Part shown: one piece after another, positions 1-7,675 of the stretch
How positions within the stretch are numbered: the stretch's first letter is position 1
How the letters are laid out: every line of letters starts with the position of its first letter
Origin: Spraguea lophii
Taxonomy: Eukaryota > Microsporidia > Spragueidae
Length of the DNA: 12,415 bases
Assembly: GCA_001887945.1 (NCBI GenBank)
Contig: LDOQ01000295.1
Span: forward strand, 1 to 12,415
Direction: 5' to 3'
Notes under the pieces: generated by a model
Database searches by the model: none
Seen by the model: only the letters and a program-made list of their open reading frames with translations
Told to the model about the DNA's origin: nothing
Translations under genes and position numbers: made by a program

Positions 1-2
1 AA

Positions 3-1853
3 TAAAGCCCATAAAAATCTTCTAATAATTTCTGCACATAAAAATACCATTGGTAAATAATACCGTGTAAATATTTTAAAATATGTTATTATCCAAAGTA
101 TTCTTACAATAATTTCATAGCAACCTATCAAAATATACCAAATCAAAGGAAATAATTTCTTCTTTCTATTTATTTGCCAATCCATCTTAAAATCCCATAA
201 TAAACTTACAAGGGTAGAAACACCTAACACACCAACACCTATAATTTTAACAATATTAGAATTATCTTTAAATAAAACAAAAAATAAAGATATAAAACTT
301 AGCAAATATTTTATAACATTACACGATTGTATAAAATACCGTTTTTCATCATACATTCTTCTACCACACTGCAATATACGCAGAACAAAAGGAAAAGCAG
401 ATACAAAAAATATTATATAAGAATAATTATAGAAATATACAGAAAATAAATTTTTGAAACAACCACCATAAGAAGCTAATACATCAGCAAAGAAGAATAA
501 TCTAAATCTTAGAGTATAAAATGGTGCTAAAATCTGTTTCATAATAATTCCATAAAAATATTTTCTTGGTGTCCAATATGGTAAAAAAGGAATAAATGTA
601 ATAATTAAAATAATAAATAATATTCCACAGTAAAAATAATCATTATAGAAATTAAGAAGACTTAAAACAAAATAAATAATATGGTTACACAACATTGCAA
701 TAGAAAATATAAATATATGAGTATGTGCTGTAAAATTAGAAGCTATATTACATCCAAAAATAAATTGATAATCTATTTTATATTTGTCAAATACTGATTT
801 ACAAACTCCAAAGAGCCAGAATCCTAATAAAATAAATTGAATATTCCAAAATAATTGAAAGAGTTTAGTTGTTATATTTTTCTTAGCTTCTTCTACAAAA
901 AGAAAAACAGATGCTGTTGTTAGACTACCTGATATAAATATTGTTAAATAATTTATACTTTCTTTATGTGATATACTACGTACTATACTTGCTGTTTTTT
1001 TCTTACTGCCTCCAGCAAAATTTGTCGTATAATATTGTTTTATATTTTTAAAAATAATATCAGGAATGGGAGAGGTAGAAAACATAATCTTAGAAAGAAT
1101 ATATTTAATATCATCAGAAAATACATATGAAGAAGAATCATCTTCATAATTTTTACTGTAAATTTTTAAAAGTTTAAATGTTGCTTCTTTATTGATTTGT
1201 TGGAAATTTATTAAATCATTTAAAATTTTTATAAAAAGCATGGTTCTTCTTTTACTTTTTCTTTTATTGTATTCATTTTTAAAATAATTTTTTATTGTGT
1301 TATTAAGATTTTCTAGAAAACCTAATCTTATACGAGAATCATTTTTACTCTCTTTTCTTCTTTCTTTATTTTGTATATTTTCATTATCTGTTATTTCTAT
1401 ATTAGAATATACATCTTCTCCTGATAAAGTATTTTCATCAGCATTATATTTATCATCTCCATATTTAAAATTAATTTTTCTTATTTTATTTCTTTCTCTT
1501 TCTAATTTATGTTCTACAAATATTTCTTTATAAAACTTTTTCTCTTTTAAATTTAAAGAACGTTTATCATAAATTTTTAAATAAAATTGTTTTATTTGTA
1601 AAAGTTTCTCTTCTGTGAATATTGGATCTTCTTTAATTTCCTCTAAATCAGATTTTGTAGTTTCTTTTTGTACATCTAAACAATTATTCATTATTACCAA
1701 GAATGTATTATTAGTTTCAATTAAATTATCTATTAATTCTTCTATAAATAATCTTTTATCGTTTTTTGCTATAATAGATAAATTTTTATAATCTACATAC
1801 GATTTTTTCCATGGAATAATTCTCTTCTGTTTAAAATAATTATAAAATCTCAT
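3..1853 (-). CDS. SPX-EXS domain protein, XPR1/SYG1-type phosphate exporter (3' end outside window)
   Basis: The frame is open for 617 codons and runs off the left edge. It starts MRFYNYFKQKRIIPWKKSYV, the classic SPX N-terminus (Met-basic-Phe, a Pro-Trp pair, then YVDYK). A charged SPX region covers about residues 1-240, with a Lys cluster KLLKIYSK at 227-234. From about residue 300 there are repeated hydrophobic segments. EXS signatures follow: ILAPFY (441-446), ADVLAS (456-461), FPFVLRILQCGRR (487-499), WDFKMDW (553-559) and AEIIRRFLWAL at the window edge. Known XPR1 proteins export inorganic phosphate across membranes, with SPX sensing inositol pyrophosphates. Human XPR1 has 696 residues, so probably only a few tens of residues are missing here. 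The ATG is supported by CCCC one base upstream. Oddity: position 26, Lys in human XPR1 and a pocket residue in characterised SPX domains, is Ser here, while Tyr22 is kept. The family assignment is firm; the transported substrate is inferred. Confidence 0.93.
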   Translation of the reverse strand, partial: MRFYNYFKQKRIIPWKKSYVDYKNLSIIAKNDKRLFIEELIDNLIETNNTFLVIMNNCLDVQKETTKSDLEEIKEDPIFTEEKLLQIKQFYLKIYDKRSLNLKEKKFYKEIFVEHKLERERNKIRKINFKYGDDKYNADENTLSGEDVYSNIEITDNENIQNKERRKESKNDSRIRLGFLENLNNTIKNYFKNEYNKRKSKRRTMLFIKILNDLINFQQINKEATFKLLKIYSKNYEDDSSSYVFSDDIKYILSKIMFSTSPIPDIIFKNIKQYYTTNFAGGSKKKTASIVRSISHKESINYLTIFISGSLTTASVFLFVEEAKKNITTKLFQLFWNIQFILLGFWLFGVCKSVFDKYKIDYQFIFGCNIASNFTAHTHIFIFSIAMLCNHIIYFVLSLLNFYNDYFYCGILFIILIITFIPFLPYWTPRKYFYGIIMKQILAPFYTLRFRLFFFADVLASYGGCFKNLFSVYFYNYSYIIFFVSAFPFVLRILQCGRRMYDEKRYFIQSCNVIKYLLSFISLFFVLFKDNSNIVKIIGVGVLGVSTLVSLLWDFKMDWQINRKKKLFPLIWYILIGCYEIIVRILWIITYFKIFTRYYLPMVFLCAEIIRRFLWAL

Positions 1854-1854
1854 A

Positions 1855-1858
1855 GGGG
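1855..1858 (-). promoter_or_regulatory. CCC-type start signal of the SPX-EXS gene
   Basis: On the minus strand, CCCC lies one base before the ATG (TTACCCCTATG) in otherwise C-poor DNA. Microsporidia are known to carry CCC-like motifs just upstream of start codons. It supports both the chosen start and the taxonomic guess. Confidence 0.6.
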
Positions 1859-2323
1859 TAAAGAATATAAAATAAATAAAAATGTTATAACGAAAAATAA
1901 AATATAACAGAAATATAATATATATGACAGATAAATATTAAGATGGTAATTAAATGTTATTTAAATGTTATTAAAATGGTAATGAAGATTAGAATAAAAT
2001 ATTTATTAATAAATCATTTAAAGAAAGATTAAGAAATATTTTATTAATTAATAGTGATCTTTTAGTGATTTTTATTAATTAATAAGATATAAAATATTCT
2101 TTTACCGAAGAAATATATTGTTTCATAAATATTTATATTGTTACTAACCTAATTATCTTTACTTTTTTTATATCCTATTCATTTATAAGATTAATTAAAT
2201 AATCTTTTCTAATGAAATCAAGATATTGTAAAATAGAAATATTAAACAATATTTATATTTCTGAAGTAATTTTTTTATTTCTAAAATTTTTGTGGTTGGA
2301 TGAAGCTTATTTGATTATGAATG

Positions 2324-2471
2324 TAAAGGTTTATTCTTCATATTAAAGTAATATTTATTAATTTTATTTATTAAATATTTTTAAAACTCCTTTTTACATG
2401 TCAATAACTAGTGGAATAATATTGGTTATTTTTCATCTTGTTATACGATCATAATATATTTTACTTGTAAT
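2324..2471 (+). repeat. Left arm of a long imperfect inverted repeat
   Basis: This arm pairs in reverse complement with 2659-2806. Perfect blocks I matched by eye are 2330-2342 with 2789-2801 (13 bp), 2349-2362 with 2769-2782 (14 bp), 2386-2399 with 2734-2747 (14 bp) and 2448-2471 with 2659-2682 (24 bp). Paired coordinates all sum to 5130-5133, so the arms are colinear with almost no net indels. Between the blocks the arms are similar but diverged. It may be an old fold-back element, terminal repeats of a decayed mobile element, or an inverted duplication. Confidence 0.8.
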
Positions 2472-2658
2472 ATCTTTATTTAAGATAGGATTCATTTATT
2501 ACTTGATTCTTGTCTTTAATATTTATCAAAGTAAAAATAAATATATATTCTTAAATAATTATAATCGAAATAATAATATATTAGATAAATAATTTTAAAT
2601 GTTGGTAATCTTTTGATAAATATGTAACATTAACAATAAAACTGAAAATATATTATTG

Positions 2659-2806
2659 ATTACAAGTAAAATATATTATGATTATAAAATAAAATATAAT
2701 ATAATCAAGATTATTTTATTGATTATTTATGAGATGTAAAAAGGAGTGTTAAATATATAACAATTTAGATTAATAAATATTATCTCAGTATGAAGAATAA
2801 ATCTTT
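2659..2806 (-). repeat. Right arm of the long imperfect inverted repeat
   Basis: Reverse-complement partner of 2324-2471. The spacer is 187 bases. A further inner match (ATATTTATCAAA at 2519-2530 with its complement at 2612-2623, about 10 bases out of register) suggests the symmetry once reached closer to the centre near 2565. Outside about 2324 and 2806 I see no further pairing. No open frame lies in the arms or the spacer. Confidence 0.8.
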
Positions 2807-2986
2807 ATATCTGTCTTATATAATTATAAAAATACTGTTAAATTATTAATTTTTAATGTTTTAAAAAGATTAAAGAAAATATTACGATTATTCAAAATAT
2901 ATCATTGATTTTAAATAAGAGTAAAATATAAATAAAACAAAAACTACCAGATTAAAATTTAATTTTAATGCATTTCCCACAAATTA

Positions 2987-3089
2987 TTATTTCTTATTTC
3001 TTTCATCATCAATTTTATTCAATAACTTTTTTAATTTATTTAATCCTTTACCACCCAGTTTTCTTTATAACCGTTAATTAGATACTCTT
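2987..3089 (-). pseudogene. Frame-shifted 3' tail of the broken gene at 3090-4506
   Basis: Directly after the stop of the frame ending at 3090, coding-like sequence continues in two other frames. The first reads KEYLINGYKENW from about 3090 to 3055. The second reads RKLGGKGLNKLKKLLNKIDD and a few more residues from 3064 to a double stop at 2984-2989. The Lys/Leu-rich amphipathic character matches the upstream fragment. It is best read as the original C-terminus, cut off by two further small indels. Two short genes are unlikely because neither stretch has its own ATG. Confidence 0.5.
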
Positions 3090-3692
3090 TTATATCATTT
3101 CAACATATTCATTAAGAGATCTAAAAGCATCTTCCACCTTCTGAATTAAAATATTATATTCTCCTATCTTTATATCCTTTGGGCTTTCCATTTTACTGGA
3201 AATTATAAATTTTAATATTTTTTGTTTTTCATCCGATAACAATTTATGTTCGCTTACTCTTTTTGCAATATTATTTAGAAATATGTTAAACTTATTATCT
3301 AATTTATCAAAAAAGTTATCATAAGTATCAAAGTTGATAATAAAGGTATTAGAAACTATTCTACGCATACTTTTCCTTTTGATACTAGTAATGAACTTGT
3401 CCAAAAGTATTAGTGCATCAGACTTACAATCTTTTAAAGCATCCAATACTGTTCTGAAATTATCTTCTAAATCTTTTTCTTTTTTATCCAATATATTTAA
3501 AGTTTGATTATGTAATTTATCGATACAATCATCATATTCCTTGCATTTTGTTTGTAAGATCCTGTTAAATTCTGATCTATCAGAGTCGATCATTTCAATT
3601 ACTTTTTCTACGAAATTTATTCCATCTAAGTCATTTGATAATTTATCTTTCAAACATTGGTTAATTGATCCAAACAAGTTTTTTTTGCTCAT
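3090..3692 (-). CDS. Charged helical protein fragment, probable continuation of the gene at 3661-4506
   Basis: This frame has 200 codons from its first ATG, and I do not recognise its family. The product is rich in Lys, Asp, Glu and Leu with no hydrophobic membrane segment. It looks mostly helical and probably coiled-coil, for example around residues 50-100, with a basic patch KRKSMRR near 105-111. It overlaps the upstream fragment by 32 bases. Its ATG lies exactly at the A8 run where that fragment shifts frame, and it has no CCC/GGG start signal. Removing one A from the A8 run would join the two frames with no residue lost. I therefore infer that this is the C-terminal half of one protein of roughly 480-500 residues, broken or read by slippage, rather than an independent gene. 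Confidence 0.55.
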   Translation of the reverse strand: MSKKNLFGSINQCLKDKLSNDLDGINFVEKVIEMIDSDRSEFNRILQTKCKEYDDCIDKLHNQTLNILDKKEKDLEDNFRTVLDALKDCKSDALILLDKFITSIKRKSMRRIVSNTFIINFDTYDNFFDKLDNKFNIFLNNIAKRVSEHKLLSDEKQKILKFIISSKMESPKDIKIGEYNILIQKVEDAFRSLNEYVEMI

Positions 3693-4506
3693 CCGATATA
3701 ATTTTGCGAAGATTATAAATGATTTGTTCGTAATAATCTGAATGATCTAATAATGCATTTAAATAAGACAGAATTTCACTATTAATTAAAAGATCTTCAC
3801 ACTCACTACTGGATTCATCTAGATCGTTATATATTCTATTATTAATTTTATTACTTATATTCTTTAATCCTTCTTCAAGTTCTTCTTCACGATTATCAAC
3901 TTTTTTTAATTGCGCCTTTTCCCAATCCGAATCTTTTATAGAATTAGCTGTAAATATACTCGCTGGAATTAAAGCTAATGGGGGGAACCAAAAACAAGAT
4001 CCAACCAATGGTAAATTATATTGTAGATTGTGTGCGTGTTTCCGTTGCCCTTCAGCTTTAATATTATTTTTAACAGGTTTCAATATTTCTTCTGCAAATT
4101 TTGCTGGGCTTACATCAAGCATTCTATTTTTGAATTTAGAATAATAATCACCTCTGCTTATTTTTTCATAATCGTTAATAGTAGAAGAATTAGAATCAAC
4201 GTCTAACGAACGCATTATTCTACGAGAAAATGAAGAATATAAATTATTGATATGTTTTTTGTCAGAATCGATATTTGAAAATCTCTTAGCCGCTCTAGAT
4301 TCTAACTCGGTAAACTCTTCTTTTAATTCGAATTTAGAATTTATAGAAAACTCTGGTATTCCTTCTTCAGTAGAATTTAGTATATCTTCTATTTCTATAG
4401 AATGAATAAATGTTGTATTAGATATTAGCACAATCAATATTTTCAATAAACTTATTCCAGATACAAACAACTTTAAGTCTAAGTTTGGTAAGATAAAATA
4501 TTGCAT
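3661..4506 (-). CDS. Membrane-anchored protein of unknown function, N-terminal part of a broken gene
   Basis: It has 281 codons from the ATG at 4506. An in-frame ATG 13 codons upstream, at 4545, is possible, but 4506 has CCC one base before it, as in the SPX-EXS gene. The N-terminus is hydrophobic (LKLFVSGISLLKILIVLI, then SNTTFIHS before acidic IEIED), consistent with a signal peptide or signal anchor. A second hydrophobic stretch, LPLVGSCFWFPPLALIPASIF, lies near residues 165-185. Between them is a charged region with basic motifs (SRRIMRSL), and after the second segment a Glu/Lys-rich probable coiled coil. No family is recognised. The frame ends in an A8 run and continues in another frame as the fragment at 3090-3692. 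Confidence 0.6.
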   Translation of the reverse strand: MQYFILPNLDLKLFVSGISLLKILIVLISNTTFIHSIEIEDILNSTEEGIPEFSINSKFELKEEFTELESRAAKRFSNIDSDKKHINNLYSSFSRRIMRSLDVDSNSSTINDYEKISRGDYYSKFKNRMLDVSPAKFAEEILKPVKNNIKAEGQRKHAHNLQYNLPLVGSCFWFPPLALIPASIFTANSIKDSDWEKAQLKKVDNREEELEEGLKNISNKINNRIYNDLDESSSECEDLLINSEILSYLNALLDHSDYYEQIIYNLRKIISDEQKKLVWIN

Positions 4507-4507
4507 A

Positions 4508-4510
4508 GGG
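4508..4510 (-). promoter_or_regulatory. CCC start signal that selects the ATG at 4506
   Basis: The minus strand reads TTCCCTATG, one base between CCC and ATG, the same spacing as in the SPX-EXS gene. The upstream in-frame ATG at 4545 has no such motif. This decides the proposed start. Confidence 0.5.
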
Positions 4511-4764
4511 AATAAAACTTTTTTCAAATTTATACTTTTAATCATTATTTTGACAGTTAAATTTTAATTTATTAAGATAGGCTATTTTTGGAAAAAATTA
4601 AGAATATGACTTTCTTAGTTATTTTATTTTTTTGTTTTGGAATCTTACAAATGAAAAATTAAGAAAAATCGTTATTGAAATATTATCAAAATGGTTATTA
4701 CATGATTGCTTATATATTATTTCCTATTAAAACTTATATATAATATGACTTTTATTTTTTAAAC

Positions 4765-5492
4765 CTATCTAATTATGAATTTTAATTTCATTAAAGAATA
4801 AAGTAATGATATCAAATATGTCTGATTGACTCGTTTAGAAAATCTTACCCAAAGAGTTAATAAAAGATCGTGATTGTTCATAACAGCAATTAATACGATT
4901 GGTTCAAAATTCAAATTATTTCCAGATTTAAAGAAATTATTCTTTTTGCTTGAGACGATATATGGATAATCAGAAAATAATTTATAATAAATACATAAAT
5001 ATAGAAAAGTTAATCCGGATTTTGGATGAATAAAATCATATATTTATCAATTATATTATTATATTAATTATTTTTCATTTAATTTATTTTTGGTTGTTTT
5101 TTCTTTAATTATAACTAAATGATTATAAATATTAATTTCTATAACGATATATAACTAATATCATAAATTACAATATTTAACCCTATATTTACATATAAAC
5201 AACATAACACATAAATGTATATTTTTTGAAGTTATGAATTATACATAATTATACCTGATAAAACTCCATTTTAATAAAAATTTAATCTTATATTTGTCAA
5301 ATTATTATCAGAATTCCAATGAATATAAAGTTTATTATTCTAATAAAAATCATTATTATGTATAATAAATTTTAACGGTGTTTGAATGAAAATTACAGTT
5401 TCTAATTCTGACGAATGACTTGAATTTCCTAAGATCAATACTTAGATACCATCTTTTAAAATTAGTAAATAATCTTTGCTTATTATAACCAT
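4765..5492 (-). pseudogene. Decayed gene with ankyrin-like motifs
   Basis: Two coding-like stretches lie in line on the minus strand. The first, 5492-5232, begins with an ATG (MVIISKDYLLILKDGI) and has internal stops at 5442-5444, 5340-5342 and 5271-5273. It includes FIQTPLKFIIHNNDFY. The second, 5043-4765, is a 92-codon stop-free frame with no initial ATG, closed by TAG. It contains SGLTFLYLCIYYKLF and, later, FEPIVLIAVMNNHDLLLTL. The three pieces TPLKFIIHNND, GLTFLYLCIYYK and EPIVLIAVMNNHD resemble the TPLHxAxxxxN core of ankyrin repeats, which bind proteins. A 92-codon open run is unlikely by chance in DNA this AT-rich. The decayed-gene reading is fairly good; the ankyrin assignment is tentative. 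Confidence 0.5.
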
Positions 5493-5982
5493 TTATATCT
5501 GTCACTAATACCACGATCTCATAAAATAAACCAGTCAATTACATATTTTTATTATATGTTAATTGTTCTTTTCAATATATTATAAACTTAACCATATGAT
5601 AAATATAATAATTTTTTCGATTTTAATTTATTATTTGCAACTATTTAATTTATAAATAAATAAATAACAGGGTTTTTATATAACAAAAAAAAAATAATTT
5701 TAAAATTAATCCCTATAGAATTCTGATAATAACAAAATTTCCAATCAATATAATGATTTTGAACATAATTTTTAAATTGATAATGAAAAAAAATACAAAA
5801 AATTGTTAGAACGTATTCTTACATCTCATTCATTATCTTTTTAAAAAAAAAGTGTTATAAAGGATTCGAACATTTATTTTTTTTTATTAAAAGAAATAAA
5901 TTTTTAAAAAAATCATTTTTTATATATATTTTATTTAAAAAAATAAGTATTTAATTAATATTTTCTCTAACGAGGGCAAGAA
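5493..5982. other. AT-rich intergenic region before the repeat-protein gene
   Basis: I see no gene. It has many long A and T runs, especially 5825-5945. A GGG start signal lies at its right end. The 60-codon minus-strand frame that reaches into its left end (to 5538) is probably a shadow of the decayed gene at 4765-5492. Confidence 0.5.
5974..5976 (+). promoter_or_regulatory. GGG-type start signal before the ATG at 5983
   Basis: GAGGGCAAGAAATG: a GGG in G-poor DNA, six bases before the ATG. GGG-like variants of the CCC signal have been described upstream of microsporidian genes. It supports translation starting at 5983. Confidence 0.45.
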
Positions 5983-6186
5983 ATGATAAATAGAAATAAA
6001 ATAAGTTTAATTTACGAAAATGAAAAGAATTTTAATCTTTTAATTAAATTATATAAAAGTGTTAGGTTATCACTTCTGATACGAATAAGAAAATTACCTG
6101 TTTTTTGCTTAGTATATTTTATGAATATACAAGCAGGTAATATAAATAACCACAGCGAAGAAGCTAATATTAAAAAGATGTTTTAA
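5983..6186 (+). CDS. N-terminal fragment (signal peptide) of the repeat membrane protein
   Basis: It has 67 codons. A 40-residue basic N-terminal stretch leads into a short hydrophobic segment (LPVFCLVYFMNIQAG) near residues 38-52, followed by polar NINNHSEE. This is consistent with a signal peptide or signal anchor, though the leader is unusually long. The frame ends NIKKMF-stop just after an A5 run at 6172-6176. From 6174 the next frame continues as coding-like sequence for 361 codons. One added A in this run would join them, giving a protein of about 426 residues. A separate 67-residue protein is possible but less likely. Confidence 0.5.
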   Translation: MINRNKISLIYENEKNFNLLIKLYKSVRLSLLIRIRKLPVFCLVYFMNIQAGNINNHSEEANIKKMF

Positions 6187-7262
6187 TAAAAATCCAAGAA
6201 GAAGACGGAATAGAAAAAGAAGGTAATGGAATTATTTTTAATCTTGACTACGGTGCAGTATTCCATGAAGACGATAAACAAACGAGATTTACTATTAACA
6301 ATTTAGAATATAACGGTATTGGAATTATTAATAAAGATTTTAACGATTCCTACGCTTTTTCGAATTTAGAATTGAATGATCAAGAAAAGTTAGAAGGAAC
6401 AGATAAGAATGGTAATTACATACCAGAAAATGAAATATTGATAGATTATATACTGTTTTATGCCAATATAACCATATGTAACAAGGTCATAAATACATTT
6501 ATACGTATTCAAATCCCAAACCAGCTTATATATAATAATACTGTTAATAATATTTTCGAAGTGAAACCAAAATGTTTATATATTTATTTAGATCTTGATT
6601 TGAATGATGTTTATTATAGTAGAAACTATAATTATACAGACGGACTTGTCACCTTAAGTTTCTTTACTGAATGCAAACAATTTACATTGGATAATAAACC
6701 TAACTCTATTAAGATATCAAAATTTAAGAATGCTGGATATATTTATTATTATAACACAAAATCGAATAAACTTAGGAGGATTACAGTAAAACCAGAAACT
6801 ACTTCTGATAGAAAAGACGTCGACGAACCAACAAATCAAGAAACCTCTTCCCAGAGAGATGTAAAGGAGATAATAAATCAAGAAATCACTCCGGATAAAA
6901 AAGAAATAGAAGAGACAAAAAATCAAAAAACTATTTTTAAAAGATGTAAAGGAAATAACAATCAAGAAATCACCTCCCAGAGAGATGTAAAGGAGATAAT
7001 AAATTCAGAAATCATTTCTGACAAAAATAAAACAGACGAACCAACAAAACAAGAAACCATTTCTGATATAAAAGAAATCGAAGAAACAACAAAACCAGAA
7101 ACTATTCCTAAGAGAGATGTAAAAGAAATAACAAATTCAGAAATCATTTCAGATAAAAAAGAAACAGAAGAGACAAAAAAAAATAATATTAAGATTGGAA
7201 ATATTATAATAACATTAATATCCGTACAAATAATATTTTGGTTATTTATGCAAATCTATTAA
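6174..7262 (+). CDS. Repeat-containing protein with C-terminal membrane anchor (main part, frameshifted from 5983)
   Basis: The frame is open from 6174 to the stop at 7260-7262, 362 codons. It contains no ATG except near the very C-terminus, so it needs the start at 5983 and a frame change. The first half is an unrecognised globular-looking domain with Cys residues in ITICNK, KPKCLY and FTECKQ. Then come nine tandem repeats of 13-15 residues rich in Glu, Lys, Thr and Ser (6795-7181). A hydrophobic C-terminus, IGNIIITLISVQIIFWLFMQIY, ends the protein. The layout of signal, ectodomain, charged repeat stalk and membrane anchor suggests a surface or plasma-membrane protein. No family is recognised. 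Repeat copy number in such stalks often varies between strains. Confidence 0.65.
   Translation, partial: KDVLIKIQEEDGIEKEGNGIIFNLDYGAVFHEDDKQTRFTINNLEYNGIGIINKDFNDSYAFSNLELNDQEKLEGTDKNGNYIPENEILIDYILFYANITICNKVINTFIRIQIPNQLIYNNTVNNIFEVKPKCLYIYLDLDLNDVYYSRNYNYTDGLVTLSFFTECKQFTLDNKPNSIKISKFKNAGYIYYYNTKSNKLRRITVKPETTSDRKDVDEPTNQETSSQRDVKEIINQEITPDKKEIEETKNQKTIFKRCKGNNNQEITSQRDVKEIINSEIISDKNKTDEPTKQETISDIKEIEETTKPETIPKRDVKEITNSEIISDKKETEETKKNNIKIGNIIITLISVQIIFWLFMQIY
6795..7181 (+). repeat. Nine tandem 13-15 codon repeats (E-I-T-S-D-K-x-E-I-E-E-T-x-N-Q type)
   Basis: Two unit types mostly alternate. Type A resembles EITPDKKEIEETKNQ (15 residues) and type B resembles EITSQRDVKEIINS (14 residues), which makes a higher-order unit of about 29 residues. 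The DNA is also repeated: the 30 bp at 6849-6878 recur exactly at 6975-7004, 126 bp (three units) apart. Unit 4 (KTIFKRCKGNNNQ) departs from the pattern because of two compensating indels. It was probably expanded by unequal crossing-over or slippage. Confidence 0.85.
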
Positions 7263-7675
7263 GTAAAGTATCTTTTATATTAATTTTTTATTTTTTTTAT
7301 TCCTTTATTTATATATTCCAAACATATAATATATTTGATTTTAATATATATATTATTTATTAAATAAAATGTATTAATTATAAATATATAACTTTTACTA
7401 TAACAATATTATATTCGATTAAGTTCTAATTATAATTATTCATTTTTTACATAAAAATTATATTTTGATTATATATAAAAGTAATAGATAATATAAATAA
7501 TTATTATTGAAATTTTAAAAAAATCGAAATTAACATCTTTATATTTATTTTACTTCTTGTTTATTGATTTGTATGAAAATGTTTATAAGAAAACAAAGAA
7601 AAATAAAAATATTATAAAATTTTAATAATTAAAGGTTAACCAATTCATTTTTTTTTGTTATTGCCACAGAAATCT
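7263..7675. other. AT-rich intergenic region, no gene seen
   Basis: Long A/T runs and frequent stops in all frames. It would include the 3' untranslated region of the repeat-protein gene. No clear hairpin or motif. Confidence 0.5.

Larger units (their letters stand above)
1854..2986. other. AT-rich intergenic region with inverted repeat
   Basis: No gene can be supported on either strand; all frames are full of stops. The main structure is the inverted repeat at 2324-2806, listed separately. A near-palindromic AT element, ATTAAAATTTAATTTTAAT, lies at 2951-2969, just past the tail of the broken minus-strand gene. The stretch next to 1853 should contain the promoter of the SPX-EXS gene. Confidence 0.6.

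Noticed and set aside
1297..1533. 78-codon plus-strand frame
   Set aside because: It lies wholly antisense to the SPX-EXS gene, whose domain matches are clear; it is a shadow.
2951..2969. AT palindrome as a transcription terminator
   Set aside because: It is composed only of A and T in AT-rich DNA and has no G/C stem. Eukaryotic nuclear genes do not end by this mechanism, so I give it no function.
3541..3741. 66-codon plus-strand frame
   Set aside because: It is antisense to the overlap of the two minus-strand fragments and has no start signal or recognisable features.
5356..5538. 60-codon minus-strand frame with an ATG
   Set aside because: The neighbouring frame from 5492 gives more protein-like sequence, continuing past 5356 with ankyrin-like motifs. 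This frame is probably a shadow of that relic.
5820..5950. Possible tRNA on the minus strand, from a GTTCGAATCC T-loop-like motif near 5863
   Set aside because: The T-stem has a mismatch, and no matching acceptor, D-arm or anticodon arm can be built from the flanking A/T runs.
6717..7147. Two minus-strand frames of 82 and 61 codons
   Set aside because: They are antisense to the repeat-protein gene; their hydrophobic repeats are the complement of the Lys/Glu repeat array.
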